NCBI RefSeq assembly: GCF_963583255.1
Contig: NC_084803.1
Span: forward strand, 25,456,428 to 25,520,427
DNA length: 64,000 nt
Direction of reading: 5' to 3'
Origin: Pyrus communis
Lineage: Eukaryota > Streptophyta > Magnoliopsida > Rosales > Rosaceae
In this document: positions 1 through 8,795 of the stretch, in pieces
Position numbering within the stretch: the stretch's first letter is position 1
How the letters are laid out: each line of letters starts with the position of its first letter
Program-made: the position numbers and the translations under genes
Notes under the pieces: generated by a model
What the model saw: the letters and a program-made list of their open reading frames with translations, nothing else
What the model was told of the DNA's origin: nothing
The model's database searches: none

Positions 1-1111
1 TTTTCTCGTATGAGGGCAAAGGTCGCTGCTACTTCTGATACTACCAAATAGATGTATAGGTTCTCTATTACTTCTGGCTTACATAGTAGTAAAGGTGATG
101 TCAGGTAATGCTTTAGGTCCTGAAATGCTTTCTTGGACTTGTTGTCCCATTTGTCCTTCTGTGCTCTCTTGATTGCCTTGAAAAAGGGTTTACAACTGTT
201 GGTGAATCGCAAGAGGAAACGATTGAGTGCAGTTGCTTGTTTGGTCAGACTTTGGATCTTCTTCAGAGTTGTAGGAAACTTTATGCCCAGGATCGCCTTG
301 ATTTTCCTTAGATGAGCCTCGATTCCTTGCTGGTTTATAAGGTACCCTAACAATCATCTTAAGGAGACACCAAACGTGCACTTGGTTGGGTTGAGCTTCA
401 TTTTGTACTGTTGGATGATGTTAAAAATCTCTACCAAGTTGCCGATATGGTCTGGCCGCTGCTTGCCTTTCACCATGATGTCGTTGATGTAGACCTCCAT
501 GGTTACTTCAATCTGTTTCTTGAACATCGTGTTTATGAGTCATTGGTAGGTTGTTCCTGCGTTCTTGAGGTCAAAGGGCATGACCTTGTAGCAGTATGTG
601 CCTCGCTCGATCACTAATACAGTTTTCTCCTTGTCAGGCTCGTGCATGGCAATCTAATTGTCGCCTGAGTATGCATCCAAGAAGTTGAGCAGCTGGTTCT
701 CGAATGTTTAGTCAACGAGCAAGCCAATTCGGGGAACTGAGTAGTTATCTTTAGGGCATGCCTTGTTGAGGTCGGTGTAATCTGCACATACTCTCTATTT
801 GCCCTTGTCTTTTTCATCACTAACACGACGTTGGCCAGCCATGCTGAGTGCACCACTTCCTTAATGAATCCGGCCTCCAATAACTTGTCGATCTCCACCT
901 CGATAATCGTTACTCGGTCGGGTGCAAAATATCTTCTTTTCTGGATCATAAGTTTGGTAGTGAGATCGACATGCAACTTGTGGCAAGCTATCGTTAGATC
1001 AATACCTAGTATATCGGAGGGTGACCATGTGAAAACATCACGAGCTTCTCTAAGGAAAACCGTGAGACCTTCCTTCTCCGTCAGGCTCAGACGTAAGCCG
1101 ATCCTAGCCAT
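1..1111 (-). pseudogene. Element A reverse transcriptase (broken, truncated by window edge)
   Basis: Minus-strand translation gives the N-terminal RT segment at 1111-614 (…EAGFIKEVVHSAWLANVVLV). The palm follows at about 600-430, and then the thumb/connection region with 'KLNPTKCTFGV' and the start of RNase H near position 1. The catalytic box reads Y-I-N-D at 480-491, where active elements have Y-[VI]-D-D, so the first catalytic aspartate codon is Asn (AAC). Several stops and frameshifts occur, for example after 'FGVSLR'. RNA-dependent DNA synthesis is the family function. This copy should be inactive. The assignment to RT is firm; the exact lineage is inferred. Confidence 0.82.
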
Positions 1112-1330
1112 CTTCTCTAGCTGGTGGGGATCAAGAATGATGCTTTCCGCATCCTCTTCTGGTTTCCATCTTTATTCATATGCCACGACATCGTCGACCT
1201 TAACGCCATCTTCTTGACCTGCATGCTGTAATAACTATTTGGCAGAGGTAGAATCATCTTTCTGCACTTCAACTGCTACTGCTGGGGCGAAAGACTTCTT
1301 CTTCAACTTTTTGAGAACTTATACAATGTA

Positions 1331-1975
1331 TCACCGAGACGTAGCCTGGTTGCCTTTGATATTTCTGACTACTCCTCCAGGGATGCGAAATCGGATCTTT
1401 TGATACTTGATCGAGGTCACAACTTCAATCTTCACTAGCCAAGGTTGGCCCAATATCCCAATATAGGGAGATGGATTGCTAATGATCATAAAGGTCTGTG
1501 TCGAGATAATTGGTGGGTTGGTTACATCGAGCAAGATGGTGCCAACGACAATCGAGGTAAATCCGTTGAATTCGATCAAATCCTCCGTTTTGCGTTTGAT
1601 TGTGCTTTCCAAACCCATCTTCTGTATGACTTATAGTTGTAGGATGTTGACTGAGTTGTAGTTGTCCACCATAATTCTGCTAATAATGGCATGGGGCAGT
1701 TGAACAGAAATCACAAGGTGTCGTCGTGGGAAAAGTCTACTTCTTCTGCATCTAGCTGGGTGAAGCCGACGACCGGTCCAGGTACAACATCTATGGCTTG
1801 AACCTAAAAGATTGATCTTGCCTGCTAGATCTTTCTCTTCTTGGAATTGTTGGTGGCATCCATATGCTCGAACTCGGCAAAGATGTCGTTGATTAAGATT
1901 GTTTTGGCTGGGGTTTGGCATTGATGTCTGCTTCTCACCTTGGTTAGGCAGCTGGTTTGTCGACATACTAGTCAC
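1331..1975 (-). pseudogene. Element A aspartic protease region (degenerate)
   Basis: Two adjacent minus-strand open stretches (1975-1631 and 1618-1331) hold a retropepsin-like fold. They contain 'RIMVDNYNSVNILQL' near 1675-1631, corresponding to the D-T/S-G active-site strand, and 'YIGILGQPWL' near 1440, corresponding to the flap/ALGR-type segment of gypsy proteases. The catalytic triplet reads D-N-Y rather than D-T-G or D-S-G, and a frame change lies between the halves, so processing activity is very unlikely. It sits between gag and RT as expected. Confidence 0.72.
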
Positions 1976-2425
1976 ACTTGCCTTTCTTCACGAGCTTCTC
2001 AAGGTACTTCATCCACGTGGTGTAATCGTTGGTTGTGTGCCCATGACCTCTATAGAATGTGCATAACTTTGTCTGGTCCATCGTGGAGGTGTCCCCTCTC
2101 ATAGGTGGCGGCATCTTAAACCACGGCTTGTCCTTAAGGTCGTGAAGGATCTAGTTGATCGGGACTGAGAACTTGGTGTACGTCTTGGGCGCCGTACCCC
2201 TCTTCGTTGGGGATCGGTCCCTGCATCTACTTCTTGGCTTATTTTTGTCATCGACCTGTTTATCACTTGCACTCTTTTGAGTTGGCTATGGTTCTTTGCG
2301 CAGCTACTTAGACAACTTTTGGGAGTGCTTAGCCTTATCCCAGAATGAGTGTTTTTCTTCCAAAGCATAAGAGTCTACCAGGGTCAAGTTCTCGCCCATG
2401 ATTAGTTATTTGAAAAGAGGATGCT
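1976..2425 (-). pseudogene. Element A gag C-terminal region
   Basis: In the minus frame, residues 'FKMPPPMRGDTSTMDQTKLC' are followed by 'FYRGHGHTTNDYTTWM' (about 2115-2010). This is the histidine-rich zinc-binding-like segment seen at the end of plant Tat gag proteins, normally C-x-F-H-x-x-x-G-H-x-T-x-x-C. One expected cysteine is replaced by tyrosine. Upstream (2425-2330) reads 'IMGENLTLVDSYALEEKHSF', which continues the gag capsid part found at 44177-44457 once B1 and C are removed. Stops are present, so this is a decayed gag. Confidence 0.72.
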
Positions 2426-2937
2426 TGATAGGAGCATATTCATGCGACTTAAATGGCTTGTTCTCGTGCATTTACGTTATGTTTCTTTAGTTATTTTAGT
2501 ACTTTAAGCTATTTTTGTGTGTTTATAGGTCCAAAGGGCTAAAGGAGCAAAAAGATGCATTTTGGAGACTTTTGGAGCACTTTTGGGCTAAGGATGGATA
2601 GCTTATGCTTGGAGCCAAAGTGTTGGACGAAATTGAAGACCTAATTGAAGACCAAAGTGTTGGAACCTTGTTCTCTTTAGCTTTAGGACATTTAAAACCT
2701 TTCCTAATCCCAATCATGCCATGCATAACACACATCCATTCTAACACATTGTCATTGCACATGCATTTCCTTCATTAGTTAATTCACATGCTCCATACTT
2801 ATCATCACCACTCATTACTTATCACATATCATCACCACTTATCACTTATCATTCACCACTTATCATATCATACATTCATTTATCACTTATCATAATCATT
2901 CACTTATCACTTAACATATCATACACTTATCACTCAT

Positions 2938-3116
2938 AATCACCTACAACATCCACCTACTTCACCTACAACATCCACCTACAACATCCACCTACTTCAC
3001 CTACAACATCCACCTAATTTACCTACAACATCCACCTAATTCACCTACAACATCCACCTACTTCACCTACAACATCCACCTAATTCACCTACAACATCCA
3101 CCTACTTCACCTACAA
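2938..3116 (+). repeat. 22-bp minisatellite in B1 U3
   Basis: Imperfect tandem copies of CACCTACAACATCCACCTAMTT, with one shortened unit, lie just upstream of the TATA box. The same array is in the 3' LTR (about 10070-10248). B2 LTRs lack it and carry a different, longer array in the equivalent place. Confidence 0.85.
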
Positions 3117-3148
3117 ATGACATAGCCATATGTTCCCTCCACTACTCC

Positions 3149-3156
3149 TATAAATA
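3149..3156 (+). promoter_or_regulatory. TATA box of B1 LTR
   Basis: TATAAATA lies in the context CTCCTATAAATACCC, which is identical in all four B1/B2 LTRs (also 10281-10288, 31585-31592 and 39572-39579). Transcription of the element would start about 30 bp downstream. Confidence 0.75.
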
Positions 3157-4343
3157 CCCTTGCATTCATTCATCCAACATCTCATTTTTCATACACAACA
3201 CACCACTCCTCATCCATTTCCATAATTCCCCAATCCATTCAACACATCAACAACATCCCTTAGACCTTATGCTACAACGAAGAGGAGGAGAAGAGTGCCT
3301 AAACGTTCATACAATTCAAGTTTGAGTTGTTGGAATGTTTAGGTGTTTCTTTTCCTCGATTATAATGTTTAATTTTGATTCTCTTTGTTTTGTAATCATG
3401 AGGAACTAAACCCCCCTTTAGCTAGGGGGGGATTCGAAATATATGTTTATGCTTGCATTTTGATTTGATTACTTCTAATTGCGTTTTATAAGTTGTGATT
3501 TCAATTTGTTTAACCGTTTGATTGATAACTTATTTATGTATGTTTATTGAGAGTGCACGCTTAATTTTCATGCATGAATATGACGCTAGAATATAAGTGA
3601 GTTTCACCTAATAGTTATGAACTTATATTCACAAGTAGTGGAGGTTGCTTATAAACAATCGCGTTAAATGAATTCTTGGCACTAGTTTCATGCGTATTCC
3701 ATAGTAACGAAGGCCTCGTCAACACTTATAGTTTTCATGATGCTTAATGATTCTTGCTTGTATCTCTATTATGCAATTCATGTAGGGAACTTGTGAGGAA
3801 TGCTTTGGGTTGTCGTATGCAATCATCCAATTCATTAACTTAAGGAAAACTTGACGGTTAATTTAAGCGGACCTAATTACCCCGGGGTGTTGAGAATTCA
3901 TGGTTTATTGAAATACAATTGGAAATCATTTTATTATGCAAGTGTAACATGTATGGAGATGAACCCCTTAGCTAGCCATACCATCCATTCATTTCCGTCA
4001 ATTTCATATTTACAATTTGTTTTCTTTACAATCTATCCATTTTAGTTTAAATTCGTCCAAAATCAATCCCCCTTTTACTTTATTGTTCAATTTAGTTAGA
4101 AATCAATTTAGTTTGTGTTTTTAAAGCATTTTGAGTCTTTAGTTTGTCTTAGTGTTTTAAAATATTTTTGCATTCTTTGAGTCTAGCATAGTGTTTTATA
4201 TTGTTTTTACGTTTTTGAGTCAAAATCCAAGTGATTAACAATCCCTCCTAATCCCCGGTCCAGAACGATCCCTACTTATACATATACTACAATTGTCAAA
4301 AAGAGGGTTTAGTTTGTGTGCGTATAAATCACGCATCAAATTT

Positions 4344-4362
4344 TGGCGCCGTTGCCGGGGAT
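4344..4362 (+). promoter_or_regulatory. Primer binding site, tRNA-Asp type (B1)
   Basis: TGGCGCCGTTGCCGGGGAT starts 5 bp after the LTR. As I recall it, this is the exact complement of the 3' end of plant tRNA-Asp (GTC), including CCA. It is the primer typical of Athila-lineage elements. Confidence 0.85.
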
Positions 4363-4441
4363 TAGCAACTTTGCTAATCTCTTGGATTGTTTTATTTTCG
4401 TTTGTGTGTATATATTTTTAGTTTTATTTTAGACGCAAGAC

Positions 4442-5745
4442 ATGGCACTTGATAGTGCTTCTCTTTTGTCACAGCTTATGGAAGAGTACCAAACGCAAAG
4501 AGTTGGTACATTTGATCATAATCAATCAAGGAACGACGTGTTTTCCAATACTTACAATTCCGATTGGAGTGATCATTCAAACTCTATATGGTGGGAACCT
4601 CAACATATTCAACAAGAAGGATATTGGCAGCCTTATGAGGAGTTCTATTCAACGTCTATGCATCCACCACAACCTCATATTCAATATGCCCAACCAAACT
4701 CAAGTTCGTCAATAGATTATAATCAAAAGCTTAATGAATTACTTTGTTTGGTGCAGGGCTCACAAAACCAAGTCGAGGAGACTCAACAAGGAGAATATTG
4801 GCAACCATATGAGGAGTTCTATACAACGCCTATGCAGCCACCACAACCTCATATTCAATATGCCCAACCAAATTTAAGTTCGTCAATAGATTATAATCAA
4901 AAGCTTGATGAATTAATTTGTTTGGTGCAGGGCTTACAAAATCAAGACAATGAGGCTCAACAAGAAGGATATTGGCAGCCGTATGAGGAGTTCTATTCAA
5001 CGCCTATGCAGCCACCACAACCTGCCCAAAGTAATGTAGGTAATTCAAATGATAATGATACGATTTTTCAATTACTTACTACTCTGGAAAAGCAAATTGG
5101 GCAGATAGCGGAGTTCGAAGGACAATTTTGCGACCAAGGCGAACTCCCTAGTTCAACCATTGCAAATCAGAAGGGAGAATTTGAAACCACCAATGCTATC
5201 ATGTTGAGAAGTGACAAGGAGGTTGGAACGGACCCTCAACCATCAAAATCAAATCACAAGGAAAAGGAATACACCCAACCCACGGAAAGGGTGGAAACAC
5301 CTTTACCGCAGGCACCTATCGCTCCTACGCCATCTAATTCAGGTAAGGTTGTTCCAAATTGCATTATTTCTAACCCCGTTCCAACAAATATCCCTATTCC
5401 TTGCAGGTTCATGAATTCCAAGGAAGAAGAAAGTGAAGAAGACATCTTGGAAGCCCTTCCAAAGGTGCAAAGTATGGAATTTCATGAATTCATCAAAGAG
5501 GATATACTTGAGACAACAATTCCCAAAGAAGTTGGATTTTATGACACGGGACATGTCATAACTTTCGAAGGGGTGTTTATTCTTAAGTTCATTTCGGAGC
5601 ACAAAGGTAAGCCGCCTCCCCGAATTTCAATTTTCTTTTATACTAATATGTTGTTAATGATTCAGGCATCCACTCTAGAATTTAAACCATTACCGGATCA
5701 TTTCAAGTATCACCTTCCATTCAAAGATCAATTCCATGCCGTTTG

Positions 5746-5746
<1 letters not shown>
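4442..5746 (+). CDS. B1 gag-like ORF, 434 aa, with three 58-residue repeats
   Basis: This is the first ATG after the primer site. Residues about 60-195 contain two full and one partial copy of a 58-residue unit beginning GYWQPYEEFYSTPMQPPQP; the period is exactly 174 bp, with starts at 4622, 4796 and 4970. Residues about 216-262 (LEKQIGQIAEF…LPSSTIANQKGEF…IMLRS) match the C-terminal linker of Athila gag proteins. The final 25 residues (TLEFKPLPDHFKYHLPF) resemble the segment just before Athila RT. The ORF therefore looks like gag fused to a pre-RT remnant by an internal deletion that removed protease. No CCHC knuckle is seen. The ORF is open here but has a TGA in B2. A role in packaging the non-autonomous RNA is inferred. 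Confidence 0.75.

Positions 5747-5782
<36 letters not shown>
5747..5782 (+). repeat. Poly(A) tract between gag-like ORF and antisense ORF
   Basis: About 36 consecutive A residues follow the gag-like stop codon immediately. B2 has an A-rich tract at the same junction (34162-34187). The tract separates the AT-rich gag segment from the GC-richer segment that carries the antisense ORF. Confidence 0.9.
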
Positions 5783-5787
<5 letters not shown>

Positions 5788-5816
5788 TAAAAATAAACAT
5801 GGAGAAAGATGGAGCT

Positions 5817-6515
5817 TCACAAAGGTTGTTTACGTGAAGCCCCACTACGAGGCGTCGGAGCGGAAGGCATAGAAGTGGAAGGCATAGAAGCAGGAGGCAT
5901 CGGAGCGGAAGCCATCGGAGCAGAAGGCATCGGAGCGGAAGGCATCGGAGCGGGAGCATTCCAGGCCCCAATACTTGGCCAAACGCTGGACGAGCCAGGA
6001 AAAATGTGCCTCTGGAAGTAAGCCGAAAGCCTTTGACGGTCACTTTGACGGTCACTTTGCATTCGAACATTGGATTCTTGCAGCTCATCAAGCTTCCTCT
6101 TCATGCCCGTCGAATAGTTGTTTGCAAGCACATGCAAACTTCTATTCTCATACTTCAGCTGCTTGATCTCTTGCTTGAGACTTTCCACCTCAGCCATCAA
6201 TGATTCCACCTGACGGGAGCGGGCAAGCAGGCGTTGGCCCATATTGGACACAGAGCTCGCACACTGAACACTAAGTGCGAGGGACTCTTGAACGGCCAAC
6301 TCATCGGACCGTCCTGACAGCAGCCTACTATCTTTTGGAGTGAGGAGGTTCTTAGCTACTATTGTAGCTGTTGTGGCGTCCTGCATCACGGAGTCTTCAC
6401 CTGTGAGAGGACCGTTAGAAGAAAAGAAAGAAGGGCGCCATACGTTACCTTGACGCGGCGCGCCCGTATCACTGCTAAGGCTCAATTCCAAGCTAAGGTT
6501 CGATGAGTTTGCCAT
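5817..6515 (-). CDS. Antisense coiled-coil ORF of B1 (232 aa)
   Basis: The ORF runs opposite to element transcription, from ATG at 6515 to the stop at 5817. The N-terminus is Ser-rich (MANSSNLSLELSLSSDTG). Residues about 85-160 form a heptad-rich coiled coil (LLARSRQVESLMAEVESLKQ… then KQLKYENRSL), ending in a basic KRKLDELQES stretch. The C-terminus is an Ala-Pro-Met-Ser repeat tail. There is no retroviral domain, signal peptide or membrane segment. B2 carries the same protein at 34215-34886 with about a dozen substitutions outside the tail and only in-frame length changes, which suggests selection on the protein. The local base composition is GC-richer than the rest of B1, as if acquired. 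I do not recognise a function. Similar ORFs may occur with rosid gypsy elements, but that is recollection only. Confidence 0.7.
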   Translation of the reverse strand: MANSSNLSLELSLSSDTGAPRQGNVWRPSFFSSNGPLTGEDSVMQDATTATIVAKNLLTPKDSRLLSGRSDELAVQESLALSVQCASSVSNMGQRLLARSRQVESLMAEVESLKQEIKQLKYENRSLHVLANNYSTGMKRKLDELQESNVRMQSDRQSDRQRLSAYFQRHIFPGSSSVWPSIGAWNAPAPMPSAPMPSAPMASAPMPPASMPSTSMPSAPTPRSGASRKQPL

Positions 6516-7105
6516 TTTTCAAAAGTGTTCAAAGAGAAGGGATGGAGTTAAATTTCAAAGGGCCGGAGTCGATTATCAAGAATGGGAAATCTTCAGAGTG
6601 TGTTTGTTGTGGTGATCAATAGCTCAATAAAAAAGCCAAGGCGACGCGTCCACCAATTCAAAAAGCCGGAATTTCCGGCGTAATTTAGGCGACGCTTTCT
6701 CAGCTTTTCAGAAGACGTGTTCAACTTTGTCAAAAGAGTTCTTCTTTTCAGACAACACGTGGAGGCCATCATCGCAACTACACATCTTTAGCCGACAAGC
6801 GCAAAGTTCGGCGACGCTTTCTCAGCTTTTCAGAAGACGCGTGCAGCTTTGTCAAAAGGAGCCGCATCTGCACTACCACGTGTCGTTCAGAAAGCGAAGG
6901 GGCGTCGTTCAGAAAGCGAAGGGGCGTCGTTCAGAAATCGAAGGGGCGCCTGCTCAGAAATCGAAGAGGCGTGTTCAGAGATCGAAGAGGCGCCATTATT
7001 TCAAAAAGCCGGATTTGCGGGATCAAAACGTTTGTCGACAAAGGTAAAAAGTACCACCACTTGATATTATCTCTATATATGTCGACCTTCGTCTTTTATG
7101 GCAGG
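6516..7105 (-). promoter_or_regulatory. Putative promoter/leader of the antisense ORF (B1)
   Basis: This GC-rich segment lies upstream of the antisense ATG. On the minus strand a TATATAGAG box lies at 7079-7071, and B2 has it at 35410-35402. Two CACGTG G-boxes (6756-6761, 6877-6882) are kept in B2. A roughly 50-bp direct duplication (about 6690-6738 and 6812-6860, 'ggcgacgctttctcagcttt') and a 22-bp minisatellite are also present. Promoter function is inference; the motifs are seen. Confidence 0.4.
6887..7003 (+). repeat. 22-bp GC-rich minisatellite in the antisense leader
   Basis: About five imperfect units of GTTCAGAAAGCGAAGGGGCG. B2 has about three (35259-35324), so copy number differs between sister elements. 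Chance ORFs run through it on the plus strand. Confidence 0.8.
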
Positions 7106-8755
7106 GCAAACCTGAAGAAAATGCCCAACTCTCCCTCACCTCTGAGGGCGCACTCCCAGCAAAGCCTTTCGAATTACTCAATTTTTTCTTCTTCCCCAAA
7201 GATGATACCAGATGTCTGGAGTACATATGACCCAGGAGGAAACAGCACAACAAATACATGTGCTGATTCATTCACCGCTTCTTCAAAAGCAAAGGTATCT
7301 CATATCATCAAGGTCAAAAGCAAAAGTATCTCATATCATGCTTTTTCCCTGTCTTTTTCTTTGTCCTTGTTCTTACTCGCATGGCAAGGTAAAAGAAGCA
7401 ATCAGCCGGCACTTGGAACCAGTCTTCCGATCTGGAGCCAACTGCCTGGAATCTATTCCTGATTGCTTACCTAGCGTTGCTCTCGAGTAGTCATCTTCAA
7501 CGGTTGATACACTTCCAGAGAAGGGACCACTCCTGCAAAGATTGAACAAAGAAACAGATAAAAGGGGAAAGCTCAGACCTCCGGGGGAGACCAAAAGAAT
7601 CATGCTGCCCAGTTCAAAAGTAGCACAAAGGAAAATCAACGATGGGAGGAACCCCTGTGGAATCAACAACATCAAGCCTCAATGAAATCAACAAGGAGAA
7701 GATGGAATGTACATTCCACAACCAGATTTGCGTCTCTAAACTCTTCTCTTTGTTATTTACATTCTGCCATGTTTAGTATGTTTAGTTGCTGTTTTTATAT
7801 TTACTTTTGTTTGGTGTGATTTTAAGCTTAAAACATTGAGGACAATGTTTGATTTAAGTGTGGGGGGGGTAACTAATGTTGTTGATACAAATTCGTGAGA
7901 TTTTATCACCCATAACTTCAAATGTTGTTCCTTACTGTTTTAAGGCGTTTTTAAGTTGTTTTAGAGTATTTTAGTATGTTTTATTTTTATAACTCCGAAA
8001 ATACCATAAAAATTTGAAAAAAAAAATTGTTTTGAAAAGCCTAAAAAGAGTGTTTTGAGTCGTTTTTGTGTGTTTGTGTCTTAGGATACCTTCCAACACA
8101 ATGACAAGGATTTGGTTTATAATTGCATGACGGTTAGAAAGAGTTATAAACATAGAGAAAAGTATGATTTACTCTTGGTATATGCTTGGTTATGGTTATA
8201 ATGTATGACTTCACATGCAATCATAAAAGAAGAAAAAAATTCGTTTTTGTAACATGCTTGAAGGAAGGAACTCAAACAAACGCTACAACCCTGAGAGACT
8301 TGAGCCTATAACGTTCTTTGGAGAGTTTAATCTGTGATTTCTTGTTTTCTAAAGTCGTTGCATGATCTCATTATTCTTTGCTTGGTTACTACTTAGAAGG
8401 CGTTTCATCATATAGTTCCAAATGCTAGAACTCATGCCCATTTCATTCAAAGCATGTTATTGATTTGCATAACACATATTCAAGAAGAAGTTGTGTAGTG
8501 ACCACCACCATAGCCAAATAGCCTTACTTCCCATACTTCTTATATGTTGTAAGTTTTAACCCCGTTGAGCCTTGTTTAGCCTTTATTCTTTGTTTACCCA
8601 CATTTTCCTCACCTAACCTAGTTTAGGACAATCCCCACCCTTGTTCTTAAAAGATAGTGAGCATGACTTAATTGAATTCCTTTTGAGTTACATTATGAAA
8701 AAAAATAAGTGTGGGGGAGAGAATGTTTAAGTGTTGATGTTTTGAGATTCAAAAG

Positions 8756-8795
<40 letters not shown>

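Larger units (their letters stand above)
1..2425 (-). mobile_element. Element A, part 1: Ty3/gypsy Tat-like retrotransposon (RT to gag end)
   Basis: Reading the minus strand from 2425 down to 1 gives, in order, the end of gag, an aspartic-protease region, a linker and reverse transcriptase running off the left edge. This gag-PR-RT order is that of Ty3/gypsy elements. The sequence style (VDN protease, long PR-RT linker) resembles the Tat lineage. The piece ends exactly at the 5-bp target duplication of B1 (ATGCT, 2421-2425). The rest of A follows at 11471-11515 and 44177-46798. All coding parts carry stops or frameshifts, so this is an old inactive copy. RNase H and integrase would lie left of the window. 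Confidence 0.85.
2426..4338 (+). repeat. B1 5' LTR (1913 bp)
   Basis: The LTR starts TGATAGGAGC and ends CGCATCA. It contains a 22-bp minisatellite (2938-3116), a TATA box TATAAATA (3149-3156), a GC-rich hairpin (3411-3430) and a conserved stem-loop (3589-3630). By eye it differs from its partner at only three sites: the G/C in 'ttatgcaatt', the C/A in 'aattaccccgg', and the C/A in 'tgcattctttg'. It carries U3, R and U5. Short ORFs within it are chance. Confidence 0.95.

Noticed and set aside
2523..2762. 79-codon minus ORF repeated at 9655-9894
   Set aside because: It lies in the B1 LTRs; the repetition only reflects the LTR pair, and no domain is present.
2938..3116. CRISPR-like direct repeats
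   Set aside because: Units are contiguous without unique spacers, in a plant LTR: a minisatellite.
4344..4362. Possible tRNA-Asp gene fragment
   Set aside because: Position right after the LTR and complement orientation show a primer binding site.
7212..7490. 92-codon ORF shared by B1 and B2 (35543-35821)
   Set aside because: The whole segment is similar in both copies, so a shared ORF is expected. Overlapping ORFs exist in other frames and no domain is seen.
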